Position numbers and translations under genes: made by a program. Below are positions 18,894 through 31,506 of a stretch of 45,241 nt of DNA, one piece after another (position 1 is the first letter of the stretch; the number at the start of each line of letters is the position of its first letter). This DNA comes from Caballeronia turbans (GTDB lineage: Bacteria > Pseudomonadota > Gammaproteobacteria > Burkholderiales > Burkholderiaceae). The notes under the pieces were generated by a model. The model was not told the origin of the DNA. It saw only the letters and a list, made by a program, of their open reading frames with translations, and did no database searches. The stretch spans positions 1-45,241 of the forward strand of contig FCOD02000041.1 of assembly GCA_001544655.2 (NCBI GenBank), given 5' to 3'.

Positions 18894-20008
18894 CCGCGCA
18901 ACGCGACCGCACCTTGATGGTGATGGCGGGCGGCACCGGGGGCCACGTGTTCCCGGGGCTCGCGGTCGCGCACTGGATGCAGGCCCACGGCTGGCGCGTG
19001 GTATGGCTCGGCAATGCGAACGGCATGGAAGCGACGCTCGTGCCGAAGCACGGCATTCCGATGGAATACGTGCGCTTTGGCGGCGTGCGCGGAAAAGGCA
19101 TCAAGACGAAGCTGATGCTGCCGGTGAATCTGCTGCGCGCATGCTCGCAGAGCCTCGCCGCGCTGCGTCGCGTGAAGCCGGATGTCGTACTCGGCATGGG
19201 CGGCTACATCACGTTTCCGGCGGGCATCATGACGAAGCTCGCGGGCTGCCCGCTCGTGCTGCACGAACAGAATTCGATCGCGGGACTCGCGAACAAGGTG
19301 CTCGCGCATCTTGCGAAACGCGTGCTCGTCGCGTTTCCCAATGCTCTGCCGAATGCCGAATGGACCGGTAATCCGATCCGTGCGGAACTAACGAGCGCGT
19401 TGCCACCCAAAGTACGCTACGCCGCGCGTTCCGGGCGTCTGAATGTGCTCGTCGTCGGCGGCAGTCTCGGCGCGGCCGCATTGAACGAAACCGTGCCGAA
19501 GGCGCTCGCGATGCTGGCGCCGGACGAGCGTCCGCGCATCGTTCATCAGGCGGGCGCGAAGCATATCGAAGCACTGGAAGCGAACTACGCGGCGGCGGGT
19601 CTCACGCGCGGAGAAGATCTGCAACTCGTGCCGTTCATCGAAGACATGGCGGGCGCTTACGCATCGGCGGATCTCGTCATCTGCCGCTCGGGCGCGATGA
19701 CGGTCTCGGAGATTGCGGCGGTGGGCGTCGCTGCGCTCTTCGTGCCGTTCCCGTTCGCCGTCGACGATCACCAGACGACCAACGGCGCCTTTCTCGCGAA
19801 GAACGGCGCGGCTGAACTGATACAACAACGCGATTTGTCGGCGCAAAAGCTCGCCGACTGGCTACGCGTACAGACGCGCGCATCGCTCGAGCAATTGGCC
19901 GAGCGCTCGCGCGCACTCGCGAAACCGGACGCGACCGAAAAGGTCGCGAGCATATGCGCCGACGTGGCCGGCGCGCGTGTGAACGCGCAAGCTCGGGAGG
20001 CACATTAA
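18890..20008 (+). CDS. murG: UDP-GlcNAc:lipid I N-acetylglucosaminyltransferase
   Basis: This 372-aa peripheral inner-membrane GT28 enzyme turns lipid I into lipid II. The glycine-rich N-terminal loop [14 protein letters not shown] is at about residues 12-25, and a second loop [11 protein letters not shown] lies near 103. The C-terminal Rossmann domain has [12 protein letters not shown] and the donor-binding [18 protein letters not shown] 18890 overlaps the ftsW stop by ATGA and follows a GGAGGAAAA ribosome site. Its stop overlaps the murC start by one base (TAATG). Confidence 0.96.
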   Translation: MTAQRDRTLMVMAGGTGGHVFPGLAVAHWMQAHGWRVVWLGNANGMEATLVPKHGIPMEYVRFGGVRGKGIKTKLMLPVNLLRACSQSLAALRRVKPDVVLGMGGYITFPAGIMTKLAGCPLVLHEQNSIAGLANKVLAHLAKRVLVAFPNALPNAEWTGNPIRAELTSALPPKVRYAARSGRLNVLVVGGSLGAAALNETVPKALAMLAPDERPRIVHQAGAKHIEALEANYAAAGLTRGEDLQLVPFIEDMAGAYASADLVICRSGAMTVSEIAAVGVAALFVPFPFAVDDHQTTNGAFLAKNGAAELIQQRDLSAQKLADWLRVQTRASLEQLAERSRALAKPDATEKVASICADVAGARVNAQAREAH

Positions 20009-21411
20009 TGAAACATATCGTCAAGCATATTCACTTCGTCGGGATCGGTGGCGCCGGCATGAGCGGCATCGCGGAGGTGCTGCTCAATCTCGGCTATCAC
20101 GTGAGCGGTTCGGATCTCGCGAACAACGCCGTGACCGAGCGGTTGCGTGCGCTCGGCGCGCGCGTCGACATCGGCCATCAGGAACAGAACATCGAAGGCG
20201 CGAATGCGGTCGTCGTGTCGACGGCCGTGCGTCCCGACAATCCCGAGGTGCTCGCGGCGCGCCATCGCCGCGTGCCGATCGTGCCGCGCGCCGTGATGCT
20301 CGCGGAACTCATGCGGCTCAAGCAGGGCATCGCGATCGCCGGTACGCATGGCAAGACCACGACGACTTCACTCGTCGCAAGCGTGCTCGCCGCGGGCGGA
20401 CTCGATCCGACGTTCGTTATCGGCGGCCGCCTGATTAGCGCGGGCGCGAACGCGCGGCTCGGCACGGGCGATTTCATCGTCGCGGAAGCCGACGAATCCG
20501 ACGCATCGTTCCTGAATCTCTTCCCGGTGATCGAAGTCATCACGAACATCGACGCCGATCACATGGACACCTACGGCCACGACTTCGCGCGGCTGAAGCA
20601 GGCGTTCATCGAGTTCACGCATCGTCTGCCGTTCTATGGCATCGCGGTGTTGTGCGTCGACGATCCGAACGTGCGCGAAATCCTGCCGTTCGTCTCGAAG
20701 CCGATCATCCGCTACGGCCTGGGCGCCGAAGCGGAAGTGCGCGCAGTAAATGTCGAGGCGCGCGACGGCCGCATGCATTTCACCACGTTGCGCGCGGATG
20801 CGCCGTCGCTCGACATCGTGTTGAACCTTCCGGGTACGCACAACGTGCAGAACGCGCTCGCGGCGATTGCGATTGCGACTGAACTTGAAGTCGCGGATGC
20901 CGATATCCAGCGTGCGCTCGCCGAATTCAACGGCGTGGGCCGGCGCTTCCAGCGTTACGGCGAAGTGAACGCGAGCACCGGCGAAGGCGCGTACACGCTG
21001 ATCGACGACTACGGTCATCACCCGGTCGAAATGGCCGCGACGATCGCGGCGGCACGCGGTGCGTTTCCCGACCGGCGTCTCGTTCTCGCGTTCCAGCCGC
21101 ATCGCTATACGCGCACGCGCGACTGCTTCGAGGATTTCGTACGAGTGCTGTCGACGGTCGATGCGCTCGTGCTCACCGACGTTTACGCAGCAGGCGAAGC
21201 ACCCATCGTCGCAGCGGACGGCCGCGCATTGGCGCGCGCGATTCGCGTCGCGGGCAAGGTGGAGCCGGTATTCGTCGAGACGATCGACGAAGTGCCCGAC
21301 GCGGTAACGACGATCGCGCGTAACGGCGACGTGGTGATCACGATGGGCGCGGGTTCCATCGGCGGCGTGTGCGGAAAGCTGGCGAACGTGGCAAATGGCC
21401 AGTCTCAGTAA
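20008..21411 (+). CDS. murC: UDP-N-acetylmuramate:L-alanine ligase
   Basis: This 467-aa cytoplasmic enzyme starts the stem peptide by adding L-Ala. The N-terminal UDP-binding loop [14 protein letters not shown] is at residues 10-23. The P-loop is [11 protein letters not shown] near 112, followed by [10 protein letters not shown] and HNVQNALAA. The C-terminal domain has DDYGHHPVE and FQPHRYTRT. Start 20008 follows CGGGAGGCACATTA and is TAATG-coupled to murG. An in-frame ATG at 19954 lies inside murG and adds unconserved residues, so it was rejected. Confidence 0.96.
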   Translation: MKHIVKHIHFVGIGGAGMSGIAEVLLNLGYHVSGSDLANNAVTERLRALGARVDIGHQEQNIEGANAVVVSTAVRPDNPEVLAARHRRVPIVPRAVMLAELMRLKQGIAIAGTHGKTTTTSLVASVLAAGGLDPTFVIGGRLISAGANARLGTGDFIVAEADESDASFLNLFPVIEVITNIDADHMDTYGHDFARLKQAFIEFTHRLPFYGIAVLCVDDPNVREILPFVSKPIIRYGLGAEAEVRAVNVEARDGRMHFTTLRADAPSLDIVLNLPGTHNVQNALAAIAIATELEVADADIQRALAEFNGVGRRFQRYGEVNASTGEGAYTLIDDYGHHPVEMAATIAAARGAFPDRRLVLAFQPHRYTRTRDCFEDFVRVLSTVDALVLTDVYAAGEAPIVAADGRALARAIRVAGKVEPVFVETIDEVPDAVTTIARNGDVVITMGAGSIGGVCGKLANVANGQSQ

Positions 21412-21427
21412 GAGCGGTATCAAGAAC

Positions 21428-22381
21428 ATGAGCAATCAGGTGAATCAAATCGATCCCAAAGCCTTCGGCAAAGTCGCGGTATTGCTCGGTGGAAATTCCG
21501 CCGAGCGCGAGGTGTCGCTCAATTCCGGGCGCCTCGTGCTCGAAGGTCTGCGCGACGCGGGCATCGATGCGCATCCGTTCGATCCGGCCCGGCGTCCGCT
21601 TTCGGAACTGAAGGCCGACGGTTTCGTGCGCGCGTTCATCGCGCTGCACGGCGGCTATGGCGAGAACGGCCAATTGCAAGGCGCGCTGGATTTCTACGGC
21701 ATCCGTTACACGGGCAGCGGCGTGCTCGGCTCGGCGCTCGGTATGGACAAGCTGCGCACGAAGCTCGTGTGGCAGCAGACCGGCATTCCGACGCCGCCGT
21801 TCGAAACCGTCTTTCGCGGTGAAGATTACGCGGCGCGCGCGCAGGACATCGTCGCGAAGCTCGGGCTGCCGCTCTTCGTGAAGCCGGCCAGCGAAGGCTC
21901 GAGTGTCGCGGTTATCAAGGTGAAGAGCGCGGAAGCGCTCGTGCCGGCGCTCGCTGAAGCTGCGAACTTCGACAAGATCGTGATCGTCGAGAAGAGCATC
22001 GAGGGCGGCGGCGAGTTCACGTGCTGCATCGCGGGCGATCTCGATTTGCCGGTCATCAAGATCGTGCCGGCGGGCGAGTTCTACGACTATCACGCGAAGT
22101 ACGTCGCCGACGACACGCAGTATCTGATTCCTTGCGGTCTGACCGAAGCCGAAGAAGCACGCATGAAGCAGCTGACCAAGCGCGCGTTCGAGATTCTCGG
22201 CTGCACCGACTGGGGCCGCGCCGACTTCATGCTCGACTCGGACGGCAACCCGTATTTCCTCGAAGTGAACACGGCGCCCGGCATGACCGATCACTCGCTG
22301 CCGCCGAAGGCCGCGCGCGCGGTCGGCATCAGCTACAAGGATCTCGTCGTGAAGGTGCTGTCGCTCACGCTGAAGAATTAG
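21428..22381 (+). CDS. ddl: D-alanine--D-alanine ligase
   Basis: This 317-aa ATP-grasp enzyme makes the D-Ala-D-Ala used by MurF. Visible elements are the N-terminal [31 protein letters not shown], the ATP-grasp lysines around [24 protein letters not shown], and the metal-binding [15 protein letters not shown]. The start at 21428 (MSNQ) is chosen because the conserved GKVAVL block then lies close to the N-terminus. An in-frame ATG at 21395 would overlap murC by 17 nt and add 11 residues, and neither ribosome site is decisive. Confidence 0.94.
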   Translation: MSNQVNQIDPKAFGKVAVLLGGNSAEREVSLNSGRLVLEGLRDAGIDAHPFDPARRPLSELKADGFVRAFIALHGGYGENGQLQGALDFYGIRYTGSGVLGSALGMDKLRTKLVWQQTGIPTPPFETVFRGEDYAARAQDIVAKLGLPLFVKPASEGSSVAVIKVKSAEALVPALAEAANFDKIVIVEKSIEGGGEFTCCIAGDLDLPVIKIVPAGEFYDYHAKYVADDTQYLIPCGLTEAEEARMKQLTKRAFEILGCTDWGRADFMLDSDGNPYFLEVNTAPGMTDHSLPPKAARAVGISYKDLVVKVLSLTLKN

Positions 22382-22415
22382 GTCGATCACTCACAGGATA
22401 CGAACAAGCGAAACC

Positions 22416-23168
22416 ATGTGGAACAACGTTCGCCAACTCAACCTCGCCGCCAACGCGCTGCACGTCGTGCTCGTGCTGCTGCTTCTGGGCGCCGCGGGTT
22501 ACTGGGCGATCCAGCGTCCCGAGTTTCGCCTGCGCGAGATTCAGATCGACGGAGACACGACCCACGTCAGTTCGCCGGTCGTGCGCGCGAGCGTGGTCGG
22601 TCATCTCAAGGGCAACTTCTTCACCGTCGATCTGGATGCGGCGCGCGCCGCCTTCGAGCAGGTGCCGTGGGTGCGCCACGCGAGCGTGCGGCGCGTGTGG
22701 CCGAACGCGCTCGCAGTGACGCTGGAGGAATACAAGCCGCTCGGCACATGGGGCAACGATCAACTCGTGAGCGTCGACGGCGATCTCTTCACGGCGAACC
22801 AGGGCGAACTCGACGACGACCTGCCGTCGTTCGACGGTCCCGAGGGCACGGCGAAGGAAGTGGTTGCGCGGTATCGCGATTTTCAGAAGTGGTTCGCGCC
22901 GCTGGATGCGAAGCCCGAGGAAGTGACGCTGTCGCCGCGCTTTGCGTGGACGGTCAAGCTCTCGAACGGCACGCAGATCGAACTCGGCCGCGAGCGCAAC
23001 CAGGACACGCTGAACGACCGTTGCAAGCGATTCGTCGCGTCGTGGACGTCCGTTACCGGACGATGGGGGAAAGACATCGAATATGCGGATTTGCGGTACC
23101 CGAACGGCTTCGCCATACGAGCCGCGAACATGCGCTTCATCAACGACACCGATAAGGCCAAGAAGTAA
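22416..23168 (+). CDS. ftsQ: Cell division protein FtsQ
   Basis: This 250-aa bitopic inner-membrane divisome protein links early and late division proteins and binds FtsL and FtsB. It has a short cytoplasmic N-terminus, one membrane helix at about residues 12-31, then the POTRA domain (FRLREIQIDG to about residue 105) with GNFFTVDLDAAR and the PWVRHASVRRVWPN motif. The beta domain follows (about 110-240). It sits 34 nt after ddl and 26 nt before ftsA, the normal order. Confidence 0.95.
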   Translation: MWNNVRQLNLAANALHVVLVLLLLGAAGYWAIQRPEFRLREIQIDGDTTHVSSPVVRASVVGHLKGNFFTVDLDAARAAFEQVPWVRHASVRRVWPNALAVTLEEYKPLGTWGNDQLVSVDGDLFTANQGELDDDLPSFDGPEGTAKEVVARYRDFQKWFAPLDAKPEEVTLSPRFAWTVKLSNGTQIELGRERNQDTLNDRCKRFVASWTSVTGRWGKDIEYADLRYPNGFAIRAANMRFINDTDKAKK

Positions 23169-23194
23169 GCAGACATCACAGGCATGAGCACGCT

Positions 23195-24427
23195 ATGAGC
23201 AAAGACTACAAAGACCTGCTGGTTTCCCTCGACATCGGAACGTCGAAGGTGGTCGCGATCGTCGCCGAACTGAAGGGCGAAGGCCACTACGAGGTGATCG
23301 GACTCGGTCAGAGCGACTCGAAGGGGCTGAAGAAGGGCGTCGTGGTCAATATCGAGGCCACGGTGCAATCCATCCAGCGCGCGCTGGAAGAGGCCGAACT
23401 AATGGCCGATTGCAAGATCACGAACGTATTCACCGGGATCGCGGGCAGCCACATTCGCAGCTTCAATTCGAGCGGCATGGTTGCGATCAAGGACAAGGAA
23501 GTCACGCAGGCGGACGTCGCGCGCGTGATCGAGACGGCCAAGGCAATCAACATCCCGACCGATCAGCAGGTGCTGCATATCCTGACCCAGGAATTCATCA
23601 TCGACGGCCAGGAAGACGTGCGCGAACCGATCGGCATGAGCGGCATCCGCCTCGAAGTGAAGGTGCACATCGTGACGGGCGCGGTGAGCGCCGCGCAGAA
23701 CATCGTGAAGTGCGTGCGCCGCTGCGGGCTCGAAGTGAACGACCTGATTCTGCAACCGCTGGCGTCGTCGCTTGCCGTGCTGACCGAGGACGAGAAGGAA
23801 CTCGGCGTCGTGCTGGTCGATATCGGCGGAGGCACGACCGACATCGCCATCTTCAGCGAAGGCGCGATCCGTCATACGGCGGTGATTCCGATCGCAGGCG
23901 ACCAGATCACGAGCGACGTGGCCATGGCGCTGCGCACGCCGACGCCCGACGCCGAAGATATCAAGGTGAGCTACGGCATCGCGAAACAGGCGCTTGCCGA
24001 TCCGGACGAAATGATCGAAGTGCCGGGCCTCGGCGAGCGCGGTCCGCGCACGCTGTCGCGTCAGGCGCTGGCGGCGGTCGTGGAGCCGCGTGTCGAGGAG
24101 CTCTTCTCGCTGGTGCAGCAGGTCGTGCGCGAGTCGGGCTACGAAGAGCTGCTGTCGAGCGGCGTCGTGCTGACCGGCGGCGCGGCGATGATGCCCGGGA
24201 TGGTCGAGCTCGGCGAAGACATCTTTTTGAAGCCGGTGCGCATCGGCGTGCCGGAATACGCGGGCGGTCTCGCCGACGTGGTGCGCAATCCGCGCTACTC
24301 GACCGCGATGGGCCTGCTCGCCGAAGGACGCTCGCAACGTATGCGCGGCCGCAAGGTCGCGGTGCAAAACGGTTCGATGGGACAAGTGTTCTCGCGGATG
24401 AAGGACTGGTTCCTCGGGAACTTTTAA
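23195..24427 (+). CDS. ftsA: Cell division protein FtsA
   Basis: This 410-aa actin-like ATPase tethers FtsZ to the membrane and recruits later divisome proteins. Phosphate-1 motif SLDIGTSKVVAI is at about residues 11-22, and phosphate-2 VDIGGGTTDIAIF near 210. The adenosine motif LTGGAAMMPG lies near 327. The FtsA-specific 1C domain occupies about 85-165. The C-terminal 12 residues (SRMKDWFLGNF region) form the amphipathic membrane-targeting helix. It has the usual length. It is followed by 108 nt of non-coding leader before ftsZ. Confidence 0.96.
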   Translation: MSKDYKDLLVSLDIGTSKVVAIVAELKGEGHYEVIGLGQSDSKGLKKGVVVNIEATVQSIQRALEEAELMADCKITNVFTGIAGSHIRSFNSSGMVAIKDKEVTQADVARVIETAKAINIPTDQQVLHILTQEFIIDGQEDVREPIGMSGIRLEVKVHIVTGAVSAAQNIVKCVRRCGLEVNDLILQPLASSLAVLTEDEKELGVVLVDIGGGTTDIAIFSEGAIRHTAVIPIAGDQITSDVAMALRTPTPDAEDIKVSYGIAKQALADPDEMIEVPGLGERGPRTLSRQALAAVVEPRVEELFSLVQQVVRESGYEELLSSGVVLTGGAAMMPGMVELGEDIFLKPVRIGVPEYAGGLADVVRNPRYSTAMGLLAEGRSQRMRGRKVAVQNGSMGQVFSRMKDWFLGNF

Positions 24428-24535
24428 GCAAAACGCAGTTAAGAACTACGCGCTGGTACCGGCGGCTGGCGCGCGACGAAAGGTTGCCCGATCTCTCGTC
24501 GAATAACGCCGATCTTCATTCTTGACGGAGGCAAC

Positions 24536-25744
24536 ATGGATTTCGAAATGCTGGAAACGGAAACCAACGGAACGATCATCAAGGTCGTGGGCGTTGGTGG
24601 TGCTGGCGGCAACGCGGTACAGCACATGATCAACCGGGGTGTGCAGGGCGTCGACTTCATCGTGATGAACACCGACGCACAAGCGCTCGCGCGTTCCCGC
24701 GCGCCGGCGGTTCTGCAACTGGGCATGACCGGTCTCGGCGCGGGCGCGAAACCGGAGAAGGGCAAGGAAGCGGCGGAAGACGCGCGTGAGCGCATCGCCG
24801 ATGCACTGCGCGGCGCGCACATGGTGTTCATCACCGCCGGCATGGGCGGCGGCACGGGCACGGGCGCGGCGCCTGTCGTCGCGCAGATCGCGAAGGAAAT
24901 GGGCATTCTGACTGTCGGCGTGGTGAGCAAGCCGTTCGAGTTCGAAGGCGGCCGCCGCATGCGCGTGGCGGAAGCCGGCTCGCAGCAACTGGAGGATCAC
25001 GTCGACTCGCTGATCGTCGTGCTCAACGACAAGCTGTTCGAGGTGATGGGCGATGACGCCGAGATGGACAAGTGCTTCCAGTGCGCGGACGACGTGCTGA
25101 ACAACGCAGTGGCCGGTATCGCGGAAATCATCAACGTCGATGGTCTCGTGAACGTCGACTTCGAAGATGTGAAGACGGTGATGGGCGAGCAGGGCAAAGC
25201 GATGATGGGCACGGCGACGGTTGCCGGCGTCGATCGCGCGCGTCTCGCCGCCGAGCAGGCTGTCGCAAGCCCGCTGCTGGAAGGTGTGGATCTGTCGGGT
25301 GCGCGTGGCGTGCTGGTGAACATCACGTCGAGCCGCTCGCTGCGTCTGTCGGAAACGCGCGAAGTGATGAACACCATCAAGAGCTACGCAGCCGATGACG
25401 CCACGGTGATCTTCGGCGCCGTGTACGACGACGCGATGGGCGATGCACTGCGTGTGACGGTGGTGGCAACTGGTCTGGGCCGCGCGGCGAAGAAGCAGCA
25501 GCAAGCGCCGATGACCCTCCTGCGCACGGGCACCGATAACCAGCCGGTCGCGCACGGTCATCAACCTTCGCACAACACGTACGGCGCGCAGCACGGCCAG
25601 TCGACGACGGATTACGGTCAACTCGACACCCCCGCCGTGTGGCGTTCGACGCGCGAAACCGCGGCATCGCACGTGCAGGCTCTGCAGGAAAAGGGCGTCG
25701 ATACGTATGACATTCCGGCGTTCCTGCGCAAGCAGGCGGACTGA
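24536..25744 (+). CDS. ftsZ: Cell division GTPase FtsZ
   Basis: This 402-aa tubulin homologue builds the Z ring. The GTP-binding signature GGGTGTG is at residues 104-110, and the T7 synergy loop NVDFED at 206-211 completes the GTPase site of the next subunit. The linker (about 320-385) is rich in His, Gln, Ser and Thr. The conserved C-terminal peptide DIPAFLRK binds FtsA and other partners. An ACGGAGG ribosome site precedes the ATG. It ends the dcw cluster; no strong terminator follows, so some read-through to the peroxiredoxin gene is possible. Confidence 0.97.
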   Translation: MDFEMLETETNGTIIKVVGVGGAGGNAVQHMINRGVQGVDFIVMNTDAQALARSRAPAVLQLGMTGLGAGAKPEKGKEAAEDARERIADALRGAHMVFITAGMGGGTGTGAAPVVAQIAKEMGILTVGVVSKPFEFEGGRRMRVAEAGSQQLEDHVDSLIVVLNDKLFEVMGDDAEMDKCFQCADDVLNNAVAGIAEIINVDGLVNVDFEDVKTVMGEQGKAMMGTATVAGVDRARLAAEQAVASPLLEGVDLSGARGVLVNITSSRSLRLSETREVMNTIKSYAADDATVIFGAVYDDAMGDALRVTVVATGLGRAAKKQQQAPMTLLRTGTDNQPVAHGHQPSHNTYGAQHGQSTTDYGQLDTPAVWRSTRETAASHVQALQEKGVDTYDIPAFLRKQAD

Positions 25745-26030
25745 GCGGCGCACGTTATTTGCTGCTGAGTCAGCTATGGCCATGCAGCGCACCGCGTGCA
25801 CGCGCTGAACATATCGTGCGGACGATGCAGGCTTCGCGTGGGGCGACTGTCCAAGGCCGCGTCCTGGATGCAAAATGGACGCCGGGCCGTGGCCAGCCGA
25901 CCCCCACGAATTTGCCCCTGACGTCGAGGAAGCAAATCGAAGCCGAAGTTGCCGCAATGACGTTCGGCAAGGTCGCGGGATGATGCAATCGCGAGGATGT
26001 TCGCGAGCCCTGATGAGGGAAGGACCGAGC

Positions 26031-26534
26031 ATGATCAAAGTGGGTGATACGTTGCCCGATGTGCGTCTCTTCGAGTTCATCGAGGAGGCGACCGAGGGCT
26101 GTGCCGTGGGACCGAATGCGTTCCCGGTGCGCGAGCGGTGCGCCGGCAAGCGCGTGGTGATCTTCGGGTTGCCGGGCGCGTTTACGCCGACATGCTCCGC
26201 GAGACACGTGCCCGGCTACGTCGAAGCAGCAGCGGATCTCTTCGCTGCGGGAATCGACGAAATCTGGTGCGTTTCCGTCAACGACGCGTTCGTCATGAGC
26301 GCGTGGGGACGCGATCTTCAAGCCTCGGGCAAGGTGAAGATGATTGCGGACGGCAGTGCGCGTTTCACTCAGGCACTCGGACTGGATCAGGATTTGTCCG
26401 AGCGTGGCATGGGAATTCGTTCCCAGCGCTACGCGATGGTGGTCGACGATGGCGTGGTCAAGACGCTGTCAGTCGAAGCGCCCGGCAAGTTCGAAGTCAG
26501 CGACGCTCGAAGCATCCTGGCGACGTTGCGCTGA
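26031..26534 (+). CDS. Peroxiredoxin, Prx5 type
   Basis: This 167-aa thiol peroxidase reduces H2O2 and organic peroxides, with glutathione/glutaredoxin or thioredoxin as usual electron source for the Prx5 subfamily. The peroxidatic Cys55 lies in LPGAFTPTCS, with the second conserved Cys80 in IWCVSVND. Extra cysteines at 24 and 37 could matter for resolving but are not family hallmarks. ATG 26031 follows GAGGGAAGGA and gives the standard MIKVGDTLP start; longer in-frame starts add unconserved sequence. It sits between ftsZ and lpxC, a placement common in Burkholderiaceae. A large dyad follows. Confidence 0.92.
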   Translation: MIKVGDTLPDVRLFEFIEEATEGCAVGPNAFPVRERCAGKRVVIFGLPGAFTPTCSARHVPGYVEAAADLFAAGIDEIWCVSVNDAFVMSAWGRDLQASGKVKMIADGSARFTQALGLDQDLSERGMGIRSQRYAMVVDDGVVKTLSVEAPGKFEVSDARSILATLR

Positions 26535-26598
26535 GTGCAGCGGCGCCGCGTTGCCAGCGCGCAACGCTAAACGCGCCCTCGCACTGAGCTGCAGCTTG

Positions 26599-26639
26599 GG
26601 GCCGATGACCGGAAATGCCTCCATTCCGGGCATCGGCCC
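26599..26639 (+). terminator. Long dyad after the peroxiredoxin gene, probable terminator
   Basis: Arms 26599-26607 and 26631-26639 (9 bp) plus 26609-26614 and 26624-26629 (6 bp) pair with one A-G mismatch between them and a 9-nt loop. The following bases (GTTCTACTTC) are only moderately T-rich. It is therefore a weak intrinsic terminator or a processing/stability hairpin separating the ftsZ-peroxiredoxin message from lpxC. Confidence 0.5.
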
Positions 26640-26701
26640 GTTCTACTTCATAATTGGCCGCCGCGACGTAACACTGGGAAACAGTTGATACCTCCTGGAT
26701 C

Positions 26702-26730
26702 AGGACGGCGCGAGACGAATGGAGTATAAT
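26702..26730 (+). promoter_or_regulatory. Promoter of lpxC
   Basis: A perfect TATAAT at 26725-26730 is preceded, at 17 nt, by a weak -35 AGGACG (26702-26707, 3/6). A start near 26737 would give a 60-nt AT-rich leader, a marked drop in GC compared with its surroundings. Confidence 0.65.
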
Positions 26731-26796
26731 TCGACCTATTAGAATTTAACGCACGATTGATTCTCTTTATAGGGAACTTAAATCGGAAAGAACATC

Positions 26797-27714
26797 ATGT
26801 TGAAGCAGCGAACAATCAAGACCGTCGTCAAAACCGTGGGGATCGGGCTCCATTCCGGTCGCAAGGTCAATCTGACTCTGCGCCCCGCACAGATTGGCAC
26901 AGGCATCGTTTTTTCGCGCATCGACCTGCCCGAGCCGGTCGACATCCCCGCGTCCGCAATGGCAATCGGCGATACCCGTCTCGCATCCGTTTTGCAGAAG
27001 GATGGCGCGCGCGTGTCGACCATCGAGCACTTGATGTCGGCGTGTGCGGGTCTCGGCATCGACAACCTGTATGTCGATGTGACCGCTGAGGAAATCCCGA
27101 TCATGGACGGCAGCGCGGCTTCGTTCGTGTTTCTCATCCAGTCCGCGGGCATCGAAGAGCAGAACGCGCCGAAGCAGTTCATCAAGGTGACGAAGCCCGT
27201 CGAAGTGCGCGACGGCGACAAGTTCGCCCGTCTCGAACCGTATTTCGGCTTCAAGTTGAGCTTCACCATCGACTTCCGCCATCCGGCCGTCGATAAAACC
27301 GGACAAGCGCTCGAAGTGGACTTCGCGACGACTTCCTACGTGCGCGAAATCGCCCGCGCCCGCACGTTCGGCTTCGCGCACGAAGTCGAGATGATGCGTG
27401 AACTGGGACTCGCACGCGGCGGCAGCATGGACAACGCAATCGTGCTGGACGAATACCGCATCCTGAACAATGACGGCCTGCGCTACGACGACGAATTCGT
27501 GAAGCACAAGATGCTCGACGCGATCGGCGACCTGTACGTCGTCGGTCATCCGTTGCTGGCGTCGTACAAGGCGTACAAGGGCGGCCACGCGATGAACAAC
27601 ATGCTGCTGCGCGAGTTGCTCGCGAACGAAGACGCTTATGAAGTCGTTACGTTCGAGGATACGCAGAAGGCGCCGCGCGGTTTCGGATTCGATACGCAGA
27701 CGGCATTTGCCTGA
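26797..27714 (+). CDS. lpxC: UDP-3-O-acyl-N-acetylglucosamine deacetylase
   Basis: This 305-aa cytoplasmic zinc amidase does the committed step of lipid A synthesis. Zinc ligands are visible at the expected places: His78 in STIEHLMSA, and His237 and Asp241 in HKMLD. Catalytic His264 is in GGHAMNN, and Glu77 lies next to His78. The length equals the E. coli enzyme. It has its own promoter and terminator, so it is probably transcribed separately from the dcw cluster. A GGAAAGAAC sequence before the ATG serves as ribosome site. Confidence 0.97.
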   Translation: MLKQRTIKTVVKTVGIGLHSGRKVNLTLRPAQIGTGIVFSRIDLPEPVDIPASAMAIGDTRLASVLQKDGARVSTIEHLMSACAGLGIDNLYVDVTAEEIPIMDGSAASFVFLIQSAGIEEQNAPKQFIKVTKPVEVRDGDKFARLEPYFGFKLSFTIDFRHPAVDKTGQALEVDFATTSYVREIARARTFGFAHEVEMMRELGLARGGSMDNAIVLDEYRILNNDGLRYDDEFVKHKMLDAIGDLYVVGHPLLASYKAYKGGHAMNNMLLRELLANEDAYEVVTFEDTQKAPRGFGFDTQTAFA

Positions 27715-27741
27715 TTTAAAGCATTGATTCAGTGGTCAGAG

Positions 27742-27775
27742 ATGAGCGGCAGCGAAAGCGCCGCTCATTTTTTTT
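27742..27775 (+). terminator. Rho-independent terminator of lpxC (overlaps the end of the opposing gene)
   Basis: A perfect 9-bp stem (27742-27750 with 27760-27768) carries a 9-nt loop that can fold further as GC-GAAA-GC, followed by T8 (27768-27775). The 3' arm and T-run also encode the last codons and stop of the convergent DUF721 gene. Confidence 0.9.
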
Positions 27776-28250
27776 GCGTGCGCCCCTGATGACGTGAAGC
27801 CATCCGCGCGAGCGCTTCCTGCAGCGGCGACGGCTCCAGCGTCTCGGCCAGTTCCTGCAACGCCGAAGCGCCTGCCGGCGACATCCGGGCCTGCTTCGGC
27901 GGCGCGGGTTCTTTCATCGATTGAGGACGCACTCGAATCTTCAGCGCGTTGACGGCCCAGCCGCGCTGCTGAAGATCCGAGAGCAGACGCGGTTCCAGAT
28001 GCCGCAGACGCGCGGCGAGCGCGTTATGCGCAGCGAAGAGCGCGAGCACGCCGTCTTTGATGAATCCCGGCTCCACGTTCGACGCCAGATAATCCGGCAA
28101 GAGCGCGCTCAAATCGCGCTGCAGCGCCGCCACTTGCTCGACACCCGCACGCAGCGCGCGAAACGCATCGGTGCGATCGAGCACGTCTGCGACGGCTTGC
28201 GGCCTGCGTGGATCGAAACGCGACCTTGAATTTGTAGAAAAGCGGCTCAT
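27765..28250 (-). CDS. DUF721/DciA-family protein (putative replicative helicase loader)
   Basis: This 161-aa protein carries a DUF721 domain (about residues 12-105, with FIKDGVLALFAAHNALAARLRHLEPRLLSDL). DUF721 proteins include DciA, the helicase loader of bacteria that lack DnaC or DnaI. The rest is a basic, Pro/Arg-rich tail ending in Lys-Lys. Start MSRFSTNS at 28250 is preferred: an upstream in-frame ATG at 28298 adds unconserved residues and lies before a TACAAT -10-like hexamer (28288-28283). No good ribosome site is seen, because a run of A precedes the ATG. It is convergent with lpxC and divergent from secA. Assignment to DciA function is by family only. Confidence 0.78.
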   Translation of the reverse strand: MSRFSTNSRSRFDPRRPQAVADVLDRTDAFRALRAGVEQVAALQRDLSALLPDYLASNVEPGFIKDGVLALFAAHNALAARLRHLEPRLLSDLQQRGWAVNALKIRVRPQSMKEPAPPKQARMSPAGASALQELAETLEPSPLQEALARMASRHQGRTQKK

Positions 28251-28282
28251 TTTTTTAGGCGGATGCCCGACGGAACGGTTCG

Positions 28283-28288
28283 ATTGTA
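28283..28288 (-). promoter_or_regulatory. Candidate -10 for the DUF721 gene
   Basis: TACAAT (5/6) on the minus strand would place the start near 28276, giving a leader of about 26 nt before ATG 28250. No good -35 is found at 16-18 nt upstream, so support is limited. Confidence 0.3.
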
Positions 28289-28535
28289 CGCGACGCAAGT
28301 TATTGTTCCCGGTCGACAGCCTTTTCCGGCGTTGGTTGCCGGAAAGCTTTCAACCCGTTGACTGTCGCGCCCCGCCGACGCGCGCGCGGGTACGCCGACG
28401 CAAGGTCTGCCAAGCTCGCGTGCTAAAATTCCCGATTCGAATTTCACCCTATGGACTTAAGTCGCCGAGGTTCTCCGAGCCCGGACGCAGCTTGCACATG
28501 CGCCCGTCCGAAGCCGCGACGCAGACACTGATCCG

Positions 28536-31349
<2,814 letters not shown>

Positions 31350-31506
31350 TCGGCTGCTGACCAGACTCAAGCGACGCAGCGATGCGTCGTTTGTCTTTGC
31401 AGGTCCAATATTTCACGGCGCCGGTCCCGCTCAGCGGAGCGGCGTCAGTCTTTCAAAGCGTGCCGGTCAGCCAACCGGCACTCGCCACCTTCAGCGAGAC
31501 GCGAAC

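Noticed and set aside
21395-21427. An upstream ATG for ddl overlapping murC
   Set aside because: It adds 11 residues not expected in the family, with no ribosome site at proper spacing; kept only as an alternative.
25759-25983. A 74-aa frame between ftsZ and the peroxiredoxin gene
   Set aside because: No convincing ribosome site or domain, and codon use unlike the neighbouring genes. The 286-nt spacer seems non-coding.
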